Assembly: GCA_009705865.1 (NCBI GenBank)
Contig: WLSJ01000032.1
Location: 1-14,435 of the forward strand
Source: Actinomycetota bacterium
Lineage (GTDB): Bacteria > Actinomycetota > Acidimicrobiia > Acidimicrobiales > Ilumatobacteraceae
Direction: 5' to 3'
Length of the DNA: 14,435 nt
In this document: positions 6,963-13,694 of the stretch, piece after piece
How positions within the stretch are numbered: position 1 is the first letter of the stretch
Layout: each line of letters starts with the position of its first letter
Made by a program: the position numbers and the translations under genes
The notes under the pieces: model-generated
Database searches by the model: none
Seen by the model: the letters and a program-made list of their open reading frames with translations, nothing else
What the model was told of the DNA's origin: nothing

Positions 6963-7607
6963 GTGAAATTGAATCTTTCAGTCGAGGAAGTCCTCACCAC
7001 TACTCGCAGCGTTCGTAAACGACTCGACATGGATAAGCCTGTTGATCGTTCTGTTATTGAGCACTGTATCGAACTAGCAGTTCAGGCTCCCAGTGGCGGA
7101 AACGCTCAAGCGTGGCACTGGATCATCGTGGAAGACCGAGATCTGATTACGGCGATCGCTCAGAAATACCAAGCCAATTTTGACAAATACACGTCAAAGA
7201 TGGAACCGCTTGAACCAGATGATCCACGCATGCATCGCTCGGAAGAAAACAAGGCATCTGCGCGTTACTTAGCCGACAATATGCACCGCATACCAATGCT
7301 TGTGCTTGGTTGTGTCGAAGGGCGATTGAACGAACTACCAAATGCTGCACAAGCTCCTGCATGGGGATCAATCATCCCGGCATTATGGAGCTTCAATCTT
7401 GCACTGCGTGAATATGGGCTTGGCACAACGTGGACCACCATGCATCTCATGAGCTTCGGCGAACAGATTGTTGCAGAACTTCTGGGTATCCCATTTGATT
7501 CAATAACTCAAGTTGCGCTCTTCCCCATCGCGCACACAATCGGGACTGACTTCTCTGAAGCGCTCCGACAACCAATTTCTGAGTTCACGCATTACAACAA
7601 GTGGTAA
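6963..7607 (+). CDS. Nitroreductase family FMN oxidoreductase
   Basis: A 214-residue protein of the nitroreductase fold, which uses FMN and NAD(P)H to reduce nitro groups, quinones or related substrates, usually as a dimer. RSVRKR (15-20) contains the arginines that bind FMN phosphate, APSGGNAQAWHWIIV (42-56) is the second FMN segment, and YGLGTTWT (151-158) followed by LGIP is the third. Length is normal. The start is GTG at 6963: no in-frame start lies between it and the upstream TGA (6948-6950), and an extended -10 ends 6 bases before it. Substrate is unknown; family members include oxygen-insensitive nitroreductases and dehalogenase-like flavoproteins. It converges on the EamA gene with 14 bases between the stops. 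Confidence 0.87.
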   Translation: MKLNLSVEEVLTTTRSVRKRLDMDKPVDRSVIEHCIELAVQAPSGGNAQAWHWIIVEDRDLITAIAQKYQANFDKYTSKMEPLEPDDPRMHRSEENKASARYLADNMHRIPMLVLGCVEGRLNELPNAAQAPAWGSIIPALWSFNLALREYGLGTTWTTMHLMSFGEQIVAELLGIPFDSITQVALFPIAHTIGTDFSEALRQPISEFTHYNKW

Positions 7608-7621
7608 CAATCAGATAATCA

Positions 7622-8527
7622 CTATTCGGTTGTGGTTGATTCTGGCTGACTAGTTAACACTGCACCAACCACCACTATCGCCATGCCGATGAAGGCAAAT
7701 AGACGAACGCTGTCATTGCGAAAGATGATTCCGTTAAACGTGGCCACGATTGGCGTTAGAAATAATCCGATGGCACCACGAATAGGTCCGGCGCGCGCAA
7801 CCAATACTCCGTAGAGGGCATACCCAATTCCAGTTCCAAACATTCCCATTTCCATCAATGATGCAATGGCACCCCAATGAAATTCACTATGAGCAACAGC
7901 CGGAATAGAGATTGGCAACAGATACACCAACGCGAAGAGTTGTCCCCAAAAGATTGCGGCCAATGCCCCGTACTTCACTTGCAGTGACCAGATGACGTTT
8001 GTACCAACCGCATAACACACGAGTGCAATAAGAAGAAACACAACACCTTTGGTCGTCGCTGTCGCAGAATCTCCCACGCTAGAAAATGACACTAAAGCAA
8101 TTCCGGCAAAGCCAATAGCAACTGCAAAAATTCGCCGAGCCGTTGGCATTGAACGAACAAAAATCGCAGTGACAAACACAGTCATTACGGGAATTCCACC
8201 GTTAATCATTCCTGTCACTGAAGCTGATGTTGTCTCTTGCGCTTTGGCGTATAAGAAAAATGGCAGCGCCATCCAAATAAGCCCGATCAACATGACTCGA
8301 GGAATGTCAGCCCGGTCGATCTTTACTCGTGCAGAAGGAAACCACACCAATGTGCAAATGCCGAAGAACAACTGTGCGGCTGGCACCACTGCTGTTTCGA
8401 CATGATCAAGCGCAATGGCAGCAAACAAGGACGAAGAACCCCAAATAATTGCTATGCCCAGAGTCAATAGCCACTCACTCATTCCGAAACGGAGCGTGGT
8501 GTCTCCCCCATGAGTGATCTTTTCCAT
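7622..8527 (-). CDS. EamA/DMT-family permease
   Basis: A 301-residue membrane protein with about ten hydrophobic helices arranged as two EamA repeats (about 18-147 and 165-290). The opening WLLTLGIAIIWGSSSLFAAIAL, with its W-G-S-S element, is typical of helix 1 in drug/metabolite transporters. Such proteins move amino acids, nucleosides, sugars or drugs; the substrate here is unknown. Start choice is uncertain: ATG 8527 has an extended -10 (TGTAAGAAT) 6 bases upstream, whereas ATG 8482 (16th codon) starts closer to helix 1 but has no promoter or ribosome-binding site. It is divergent from the fucosidase across a 63-base gap with an operator-like repeat, so a link to sugar uptake or export is possible but unproven. 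Confidence 0.82.
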   Translation of the reverse strand: MEKITHGGDTTLRFGMSEWLLTLGIAIIWGSSSLFAAIALDHVETAVVPAAQLFFGICTLVWFPSARVKIDRADIPRVMLIGLIWMALPFFLYAKAQETTSASVTGMINGGIPVMTVFVTAIFVRSMPTARRIFAVAIGFAGIALVSFSSVGDSATATTKGVVFLLIALVCYAVGTNVIWSLQVKYGALAAIFWGQLFALVYLLPISIPAVAHSEFHWGAIASLMEMGMFGTGIGYALYGVLVARAGPIRGAIGLFLTPIVATFNGIIFRNDSVRLFAFIGMAIVVVGAVLTSQPESTTTE

Positions 8528-8533
8528 TGGGGC

Positions 8534-8542
8534 ATTCTTACA
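8534..8542 (-). promoter_or_regulatory. Extended -10 TGTAAGAAT, EamA permease
   Basis: TGT plus AAGAAT ends 6 bases before ATG 8527, which supports the longer of the two possible starts and a leaderless mRNA. Confidence 0.38.
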
Positions 8543-8562
8543 GACAACGCTGACCCGTATTT

Positions 8563-8590
8563 ACGAACGTTGTTCGTCTACCGTACGAAC
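8563..8590. promoter_or_regulatory. Operator-like array of three ACGAAC half-sites
   Basis: ACGAAC (8563-8568), GTT, GTTCGT (8572-8577) form a perfect 6-3-6 inverted repeat. A third half-site, ACGAAC at 8585-8590, abuts the fucosidase ATG and pairs with the middle one across 7 bases. The fucosidase -10 (8579-8584) is enclosed by the second and third half-sites, so a bound protein would block it. The regulator is not in the window. The 3-base spacer differs from the 4-base spacer of actinobacterial LexA boxes. Confidence 0.5.
8579..8584 (+). promoter_or_regulatory. -10 element TACCGT, fucosidase
   Basis: TACCGT (TANNNT) ends 6 bases before ATG 8591, supporting that start over the open-frame ATG at 8510. 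It lies inside the half-site array. Confidence 0.47.
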
Positions 8591-9931
8591 ATGGAGAAAT
8601 TCACATCCGAGCTTGCATCATTAACTTCACACCAGGTTCCTCAATGGTTCGACGGAGCGAAGTTCGGCATTTTTGTCCACTGGTTCCCTTCTACTATTCC
8701 TGCTTTTGCACCTGTCTCTGATGACCCGTTTACTCTTGCTGCTGAAAAAGGCGAGCATGAAGCCTTCACAGAAAGCCCATATTCCGAGTGGTACTGGAAT
8801 TCTCTTCAAACCCCTGGGTCCACTGTTGCATTGCACCACACAGAAAAATATGGCGATCAACCGTACGACGATTTTGTTCCACAATTCTTTGAAGCATCGA
8901 AAGGGTGGCAGCCAGAACGGTGGGGTGACTTGTTTGCTGCATCAGGTGCCAAATACTGCGTGATGGGAACAAAGCACCACGATGGTGTTCTGTTATGGCC
9001 AAGCGATACACCGAACCCTCACAAAGGTTCACAGTGGACATCGACTCGAGACATTGTGGGTGAATGCGCTGAGGCAGTTCGTTCGCAAGGAATGCGATTT
9101 GGTGTCTATTACTCAGGCGGAATCGACTGGACGTTCCAAGGCCTCGGCATTGACGGCTGGTCTGCTCTCTACAACGCAATTCCTCAAGATGATGTGTACC
9201 ACGCCTATGTAGATGCTCATTACCGCGAACTCATTAGTCGCTATTCACCAGATGTGTTGTGGAACGACATCGGATACCCAGGTTTTGGCGCTGGTGCTGC
9301 AGACTTGTTTGCTCATTTTTACAACACCAATCCAGAAGGTGTCGTTAATGACCGCTTTGATTTCCTTGGAGTAATGCAAGGCAGTGCTCACGCTGACTTT
9401 GTAACACCGGAGTACACCACTACGCCGCCAATGGAAGGAAAGAAGTTCGAAGTATGCCGGGGCATCGGAACAAGTTTCGGGTACAACGAACAACAGAACG
9501 ATTTGTCCTATGCCACATCAACTGAGCTAATTCACATGCTTGTCAACATTGTTGCTGCAGGTGGAAATTTCCTTCTCAATGTCGGCCCCATGGCTTCAGG
9601 TGAAATTCCATGGATACAGCAAGAGCGTTTGCTAGCAATTGGCCAATGGCTACGTATCAATGGTGCCGCAATTTATGCATCAACCCCACACGAGGATTCA
9701 CAACTAACAACATCAGATGGCGACACCGTGCGTCTCACGCGCGGAGCAGATGGCAGCACCTATGTAGTTGTTCTTGGGCGACCTCACACAAACATTGTCA
9801 GCATCAAGGACCTGCCAACTGGTGACACTTACCTGCTCGGTTATGACAAACAATTGTCACGCATAGGAGACGACGTGATTTTGCCGTACAGGCCAGATTC
9901 ATCTCCGGCTTTTACGTTACGTATTCAGTAA
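8591..9931 (+). CDS. Alpha-L-fucosidase, glycoside hydrolase family 29
   Basis: A 446-residue retaining glycosidase that removes alpha-linked L-fucose from glycans. KFGIFVHW (24-31) is the first barrel strand, KHHDGVLLWPS (128-138) the conserved substrate-binding block, and VLWNDIGYP (222-230) carries the nucleophile, Asp226. FLLNVGP and the IGQWLRINGAAIY segment follow, then a C-terminal beta-sandwich of about 80 residues. No signal peptide or membrane segment is visible, so it probably acts in the cytoplasm on imported oligosaccharides. ATG 8591 was chosen because a -10 ends 6 bases before it and the family match starts there; the frame extends 27 codons further to an ATG at 8510 inside the divergent gene. 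Its stop directly abuts the convergent SRPBCC stop. Confidence 0.9.
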   Translation: MEKFTSELASLTSHQVPQWFDGAKFGIFVHWFPSTIPAFAPVSDDPFTLAAEKGEHEAFTESPYSEWYWNSLQTPGSTVALHHTEKYGDQPYDDFVPQFFEASKGWQPERWGDLFAASGAKYCVMGTKHHDGVLLWPSDTPNPHKGSQWTSTRDIVGECAEAVRSQGMRFGVYYSGGIDWTFQGLGIDGWSALYNAIPQDDVYHAYVDAHYRELISRYSPDVLWNDIGYPGFGAGAADLFAHFYNTNPEGVVNDRFDFLGVMQGSAHADFVTPEYTTTPPMEGKKFEVCRGIGTSFGYNEQQNDLSYATSTELIHMLVNIVAAGGNFLLNVGPMASGEIPWIQQERLLAIGQWLRINGAAIYASTPHEDSQLTTSDGDTVRLTRGADGSTYVVVLGRPHTNIVSIKDLPTGDTYLLGYDKQLSRIGDDVILPYRPDSSPAFTLRIQ

Positions 9932-10390
9932 TTACTGAATTGCGGCAGCAGCCAATTTGTCAAGAGTGACTTCCATGTTCGCACGGTTATGAGTTGCGCG
10001 ATTTGAAACACCACTAACAAGTTTTCCCAAGAAGTCAGCCCATGATGCACGGTGGTCATCCCAACTGTGTGTCACACGGCAACCTGTTGCAGTTGGCTCA
10101 ATCTCATAGATCCAGTCACACCAGTTTTTTCCCAAAGCCATCAAACCAAAAGAAAATTTCTTTGGTGCGTCATAGATATTCACTTCAACTGACGTTGACC
10201 ACGACTTTTTGCCATTCTTGTTCTTACCATTGAAGCGAACACCAACTGCTGGTCCGGTTGCGCCTTTTGCCCACACGCCACCTTGATTCTCAGGTGACCA
10301 CTCACCCATGCGAGGCAAGTCAGTTACAAGTGCCCATACTTTTTCGGGGCTGGCAGCAATGTCACGGGATACAGAAACGAGATTTGTCAT
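9932..10390 (-). CDS. SRPBCC (START-like/polyketide cyclase) family protein
   Basis: A 152-residue single-domain protein. The N-terminus VSVSRDIAASPEKVWALVTDLPRMGEWSPE is the classic first strand and helices of the SRPBCC fold, which forms a deep hydrophobic ligand pocket. GGVWAKGATGPAVGVRFNGKNKNGKKSW and the WIYEIEPTATGCRVTHSW strands complete the sheet, and the long C-terminal helix begins near residue 115. Family members bind or modify lipids, polyketides or aromatic compounds, and many have no known function. The ATG at 10390 fits the domain start and has TGGCACACT ending 6 bases upstream; an in-frame ATG nine codons earlier is unsupported. It lies 43 bases after the yjdM gene on the same strand. 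Confidence 0.82.
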   Translation of the reverse strand: MTNLVSVSRDIAASPEKVWALVTDLPRMGEWSPENQGGVWAKGATGPAVGVRFNGKNKNGKKSWSTSVEVNIYDAPKKFSFGLMALGKNWCDWIYEIEPTATGCRVTHSWDDHRASWADFLGKLVSGVSNRATHNRANMEVTLDKLAAAAIQ

Positions 10391-10396
10391 GCAAAT

Positions 10397-10405
10397 AGTG
10401 TGCCA
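10397..10405 (-). promoter_or_regulatory. Extended -10 TGGCACACT, SRPBCC gene
   Basis: TGG plus CACACT ends 6 bases before ATG 10390. It shares the TGN-NANNNT form with four other starts in the window. Confidence 0.35.
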
Positions 10406-10433
10406 TCTCAGACACATCTCACGCGAAACCTAA

Positions 10434-10787
10434 TTACGCCTTTCGCACCACACTTGATTTCAAGTACATGGCGCCGAACCCGTCTACTTTGCAATCAATG
10501 TCGTGGTCACCGTTGTCGCGTACCAACCGGATATTTCTGACCTTGGTTCCCACCTTTATATTGGTGGGCCGGCCATTGACCTTCAGGTCCTTCACTACCG
10601 TCACGGTGTCACCATCAGCCAGCACATTTCCCGCAGAATCACGAATAACGGAAGGTTCGTTCGAATCATCGGCAGCGCCCTCAGCTTCCGCTGACCATTC
10701 ATGAGCGCACTCTGGACACACCAGCAAGGCACCCATTTCATAGGTATATGCGCAGGCACATGTTGGGCACGGAGGAAGTTGACTCAT
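10434..10787 (-). CDS. yjdM: YjdM/PhnA-type zinc-ribbon protein
   Basis: A 117-residue protein with an N-terminal zinc ribbon, CPTC at 7-10 and CPEC at 24-27, and a C-terminal beta domain (about 47-116) with the family blocks IRDSAGNVLADGDTVTVVKD, IKVGTKVRNIRLV and DCKVDGFGAMYLKSSVVRKA. It matches the family once named PhnA; despite that name the family is not established as a phosphonate-degrading enzyme, and no phosphonate gene is nearby. The role is unknown, perhaps RNA- or protein-binding. ATG 10787 was chosen because it precedes the zinc ribbon directly and has TACCCT 6 bases upstream; the frame continues 21 codons further without similarity. It is divergent from thrH by 84 bases. Confidence 0.9.
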   Translation of the reverse strand: MSQLPPCPTCACAYTYEMGALLVCPECAHEWSAEAEGAADDSNEPSVIRDSAGNVLADGDTVTVVKDLKVNGRPTNIKVGTKVRNIRLVRDNGDHDIDCKVDGFGAMYLKSSVVRKA

Positions 10788-10793
10788 GGGTGA

Positions 10794-10799
10794 AGGGTA
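10794..10799 (-). promoter_or_regulatory. -10 element TACCCT, yjdM
   Basis: TACCCT (TANNNT) ends 6 bases before ATG 10787, with no Shine-Dalgarno. A 6-base inverted repeat, TACTCA (10798-10803) and TGAGTA (10824-10829), lies just upstream and may be chance. Confidence 0.45.
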
Positions 10800-10856
10800 C
10801 TCATCTACCAAGAGACATGGTCGTGAGTATTCAAAACAGTTGCCGGCCATTTTGCG

Positions 10857-10865
10857 TGCGAGAAT
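10857..10865 (+). promoter_or_regulatory. Extended -10 TGCGAGAAT, thrH
   Basis: TGC plus GAGAAT ends 6 bases before ATG 10872, nearly identical to the ribokinase element TGCGAGAGT. Confidence 0.4.
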
Positions 10866-10871
10866 AGTGAA

Positions 10872-11498
10872 ATGGCCGTTGCAACCTCACCCCACCAAGG
10901 AATCGTCACATTAGATCTTGAAGGAGTCCTGATTCCTGAAATCTGGATTGCGGTTGCCGAAAGCACTGGTATTCCCGAACTTCGTCGCACCACACGTGAT
11001 GAACCAAATTATGACCTTCTTATGAAGTCGCGCATTGAGATCCTGAATCAACATGGCCTCACAATGAGTCGTATTGAATCTGTCATCGCTGACTTATCCC
11101 CCATGGATGGCGCAATTGATTTTCTTGATGCGTTACGTGAGCGCACACAAGTCATCATTTTGTCTGACACCTTTGAACAATTCGGTCGACCATTCATGCG
11201 CCAATTGCATTGGCCAACATTGTTCTGCCACAGGTTGATTGTGAAAGATGATCGCATTGTGGACTTCGAACTACGCCAAGCTGACCAGAAGCGACTCGCG
11301 GTGCAAGCTTTCAAGGGGCTGAACTATCGCGTTGCCGCAGCTGGTGACTCATACAACGACACCGCAATGCTGGCAGCTGCTGATGCCGGATTTCTTTTCC
11401 ATGCACCTGACAACATCAAGAAAGAGTTTCCGCAGTTTCCGGCACTTGATACCTATGACGATTTATTCAAAAATCTCACTTCTGCTTTGGGGGTATGA
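10872..11498 (+). CDS. thrH: ThrH: phosphoserine phosphatase / homoserine phosphotransferase
   Basis: A 208-residue HAD-superfamily protein. The first motif is LDLEGVLIPEIWIA (14-27), where the normal DxD is DxE; this DLEGVLxPEIW block is the hallmark of ThrH as known from Pseudomonas. Asp15 is the nucleophile. Motif II is LSDTF (97-101), and motif IV is AGDSYNDTAML (157-167). The known enzyme removes phosphate from phosphoserine and can pass it to homoserine, linking serine and threonine synthesis; the same activities are inferred here. Length matches the family (about 205). It appears leaderless, with an extended -10 ending 6 bases before ATG 10872. The GNAT gene starts 1 base after its stop, so the two form an operon. 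Confidence 0.9.
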   Translation: MAVATSPHQGIVTLDLEGVLIPEIWIAVAESTGIPELRRTTRDEPNYDLLMKSRIEILNQHGLTMSRIESVIADLSPMDGAIDFLDALRERTQVIILSDTFEQFGRPFMRQLHWPTLFCHRLIVKDDRIVDFELRQADQKRLAVQAFKGLNYRVAAAGDSYNDTAMLAAADAGFLFHAPDNIKKEFPQFPALDTYDDLFKNLTSALGV

Positions 11499-11499
11499 A

Positions 11500-12114
11500 A
11501 TGACTAACAGTGACATCACGAACCTAAAACCAGAAGATTTTCATACTTCTGTTGCTGCGACTAGCCGAGCTTTCTGGCCAGATCCAATGTTCGGATTCTT
11601 TGCACGCAACGCAGTTCATGAACACCTGATGCTTCCTAATTACACAACGGCTGTAATGCGTGATGCCGTACAACACGGCATTGTTGAAGTCATCATCCGT
11701 AATGGTCGTGTCGTTGCTTCTGCATCGTGGCTCGCACCTGGTGATGCGCCTCGCCCATGGCGTCAAGAACTTCGAGTATCGCTACGGTCTGCACGTGGTC
11801 TTCTCAAAGGACGTAATCGTTTAAAGGGACTCAAGCTTCTCGATGCAATGGCAAAGAAACACCCTAAGGAGCCGCATTGGTATTTGGGATTGCTAGGCGT
11901 TGACCCTGCGTTCCAAGGCAAAGGTCTTGGAGGCGCGCTTCTGACTCATCGTTTAGAAGTATGCGACGCAACCCACATGCCTGCGTACCTTGAAACTCAA
12001 AAGCCCGAGAACCTTCCGTTTTATCAACGGTTTGGATTCTCGGTACTTGAGGAGATCACTGATGAGGGTTGTCCAACTCTGTGGACCATGTGGCGCGACC
12101 CGCGCCCCACATGA
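11500..12114 (+). CDS. GNAT-family N-acetyltransferase
   Basis: A 204-residue acyl-CoA-dependent acetyltransferase. The acetyl-CoA-binding motif A is LLGVDPAFQGKGLGGALL (131-148), with the QGKGLG pyrophosphate loop; YLETQKPENLPFYQRFGF (163-180) is motif B. The N-terminal 120 residues are the variable acceptor-binding half, including a basic helix (RSARGLLKGRNRLKGLKLL). Acceptor unknown. The start is ATG 11500, 1 base after the thrH stop, with GGGGG (11489-11493) at Shine-Dalgarno spacing inside the end of thrH; the open frame extends upstream through thrH but is only its shadow. Tight coupling suggests a joint role with ThrH, though these families have no established common pathway. Confidence 0.85.
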   Translation: MTNSDITNLKPEDFHTSVAATSRAFWPDPMFGFFARNAVHEHLMLPNYTTAVMRDAVQHGIVEVIIRNGRVVASASWLAPGDAPRPWRQELRVSLRSARGLLKGRNRLKGLKLLDAMAKKHPKEPHWYLGLLGVDPAFQGKGLGGALLTHRLEVCDATHMPAYLETQKPENLPFYQRFGFSVLEEITDEGCPTLWTMWRDPRPT

Positions 12115-12136
12115 TCTCAATACGAGTCTCAATTAG

Positions 12137-13231
12137 TTAGTGGCCACCGAGTGCGCTGGTATCAGCTTTACCAACTGCAAAGAACCCAAGAGCACCTTTG
12201 CCTACGTTTGCAAATTTGTGTGTAACAAATGGGTACAAACCATCTTCAGCGAAGGTGAATTCTACGAATCCGCCTTGTGCAGGTTGTAGATCAAGAACTT
12301 GTGACCCGCCCTTACGTGTATCTGGCTGCAACAGGTACGACCCTTCCTTAAAGACTGTGTCAAAAATGGTTCCCACGATGTGAAAGGCCGAGTTCTCATT
12401 TGGCCCCTCATTCATTACCCAAATGCGGTAACGCTTATTTGCGTCAACATGAATCGGAGCGAATTTGTACTGGTTGAAATAGCCGTTGAAGACAACTGCG
12501 TCCCACTTCTCACTCATCATCTTTGCCAAGTCACCAGGCTTTCCATCAGGGCCGAGATATAGCTCACTTTGCGACATAAAGAATTCCTTCTCTACGGGGG
12601 CAAGTACTGGTGGATCAACTATCACTGCGCCGTACATGCCGTTACCGATGTGATGAAGAGCCGGAGCAGTTCCACAGTGGTACATAAACACTCCTGCATA
12701 ATCAGCGGTGTATGTGTACACCAGTGATTCACCTGGAGCTATTGAACGCATCTCGTCACTCCACGCAACTTTGCTGGCATGGAAGTCAATGGAGTGCGAC
12801 ATCTTTCCTTTGTTTACGATTGTCACCTTGAAGGTATCCCCTAGTGAACCACGCAACGTAGGACCTGGTACTTGACCATTGAATGTCCACATTTCTTGCA
12901 TGACTCCCGGTGCAACTTCCATTTGTACTTCTGTCATGTCAAAAGACACGGTGTGTATTTTTCCAGTCGGTGCACTTGGTTGAATTGGATCGCGTGACTT
13001 CCAATCGGAAGCTGGCATTGCTGCAGCATCTATTACTGCATTGTTATTTGTTTCGGCTGCGGGTGTGGCAGCTGGTGTGGCAGCCGCACTTGCTGATGCG
13101 ACAGTTGTTTGATCACCGATTGCTCGATATCCAAGAACACCGATCACCAAAATGATGACAATAAAAAGCGAGAGAAACATCGGAAGTACCGTTGCCTCTC
13201 CACTCTTTTTGAGGGCTGGCGTGTTATCCAT
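12137..13231 (-). CDS. NirK-like two-domain copper oxidase, membrane-anchored
   Basis: A 364-residue protein. Residues 15-36 form one membrane helix, followed by an Ala/Thr/Pro-rich linker (45-70), so the copper domains should face outside. Two cupredoxin domains follow (about 90-208 and 215-355). The type 1 copper ligands read as His146, Cys186, His194 and Met199 (HSIDFH, YHC, HHIGNGM); the type 2 site as His151, His185 and His338 (VTH), with Asp149 as the NirK catalytic aspartate. Where classical NirK has a second His in its HLIGGHGD loop this protein has FHIVGTIFD, so the catalytic His appears to be Ile289. It may therefore be a different oxidase or electron carrier rather than a nitrite reductase. 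No maturation genes are nearby. Confidence 0.85.
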   Translation of the reverse strand: MDNTPALKKSGEATVLPMFLSLFIVIILVIGVLGYRAIGDQTTVASASAAATPAATPAAETNNNAVIDAAAMPASDWKSRDPIQPSAPTGKIHTVSFDMTEVQMEVAPGVMQEMWTFNGQVPGPTLRGSLGDTFKVTIVNKGKMSHSIDFHASKVAWSDEMRSIAPGESLVYTYTADYAGVFMYHCGTAPALHHIGNGMYGAVIVDPPVLAPVEKEFFMSQSELYLGPDGKPGDLAKMMSEKWDAVVFNGYFNQYKFAPIHVDANKRYRIWVMNEGPNENSAFHIVGTIFDTVFKEGSYLLQPDTRKGGSQVLDLQPAQGGFVEFTFAEDGLYPFVTHKFANVGKGALGFFAVGKADTSALGGH

Positions 13232-13392
13232 ATGTTTCTGATTTCAGTTGTGCAATTAATGCTTGTGAGACAAGCGTATACACAACTAAAAAATCAAATT
13301 AGTTTTCACAAACTAATATTTGTCACACATGCAGGTGTGGTCTACCTAACTATCTGCAGTTAAGAAAACTGAGGTGCACCAAACAGTTTGAT
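13232..13392. promoter_or_regulatory. AT-rich leader of the copper oxidase gene with several inverted repeats
   Basis: This 161-base region is the longest gap in the window and lies upstream of the copper oxidase (minus strand). It holds GCTTGT-GAG-ACAAGC (13261-13275), ATTAGTTT-TCAC-AAACTAAT (13298-13317), CACAC-N6-GTGTG (13324-13339), CAGTT-N5-AACTG (13357-13371) and the palindrome GGTGCACC (13373-13380). I saw no small gene, Shine-Dalgarno or confident -10/-35 pair. It probably contains the oxidase promoter and binding sites, and perhaps the terminator of the ABM gene. Confidence 0.5.
13298..13317. promoter_or_regulatory. Perfect 8-4-8 inverted repeat, candidate operator
   Basis: ATTAGTTT (13298-13305) and AAACTAAT (13310-13317) are exact reverse complements around TCAC. 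A related single half-site, CACAACTAA, lies at 13281-13289, next to CACAAACTAA at 13307-13316. The centre is about 75 bases upstream of the oxidase ATG, a plausible promoter position. No poly-U follows, so a terminator is unlikely. Confidence 0.48.
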
Positions 13393-13677
13393 TTAGTAGC
13401 TGCTGTAATGCATTACTTCAAGAGGCTCGGCAAGTATTGGTTCTAACGCTTCCAACATTCCGGTTTCCATTCGCCACGCAATGTATTTTTCTTGATGCGC
13501 GCGAGACTCCCACTTTTCCCACATCATGATCTTGTCGGGATGATCTTGGTCAAGATACATCTCGAGAAGTAAGCAACCTTCAAAGGCCCGCGTTTCAACT
13601 TGGCTCGCAGGTAGTGACTCTGCAATCCCCTCACGCAGACCTGGCTTACAAGTCATAATCACAATTACTGTGTGCAT
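13393..13677 (-). CDS. Antibiotic biosynthesis monooxygenase (ABM) domain protein
   Basis: A 94-residue protein of the ABM/YgiN type. MHTVIVIMTCKPGLREGI is the first strand and helix, then ETRAFEGCLLLEMYLDQDHPDKIMMWEKWES, where the W-E-x-W pattern is characteristic of this ferredoxin-like, dimeric alpha/beta-barrel fold, then QEKYIAWRMETGM. Relatives include quinol monooxygenases and haem-degrading or polyketide-oxidising enzymes without cofactors; the substrate here is unknown. ATG 13677 is preceded by AGGGGGAA, a strong Shine-Dalgarno, so unlike most neighbours it has a true 5' leader. A TTG six codons earlier is in frame but unlikely. A perfect 7-base inverted repeat lies 18 bases upstream. 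Confidence 0.83.
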   Translation of the reverse strand: MHTVIVIMTCKPGLREGIAESLPASQVETRAFEGCLLLEMYLDQDHPDKIMMWEKWESRAHQEKYIAWRMETGMLEALEPILAEPLEVMHYSSY

Positions 13678-13694
13678 ATTTCCCCCTAGAAACA

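Noticed and set aside
8049..8405. 118-codon open frame opposite the EamA gene
   Set aside because: Antisense shadow; composition mirrors the transporter codons, and no promoter or domain is seen.
8563..8577. ACGAAC-GTT-GTTCGT as an SOS (LexA) box
   Set aside because: The actinobacterial LexA consensus has 4 bases between GAAC and GTTC; here there are 3, and no DNA-repair gene is adjacent.
8510..8590. Longer fucosidase start at ATG 8510
   Set aside because: It would overlap the EamA gene and lacks promoter or ribosome-binding site; the family match begins after 8591.
10434..10787. Phosphonate utilisation locus suggested by the old name PhnA
   Set aside because: The zinc-ribbon YjdM family is not shown to break down phosphonates, and no phn gene is present nearby.
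11495..11500. ATG at 11495 overlapping the thrH stop as the GNAT start
   Set aside because: It reads only ATG-AAA-TGA; the GNAT frame begins at ATG 11500.
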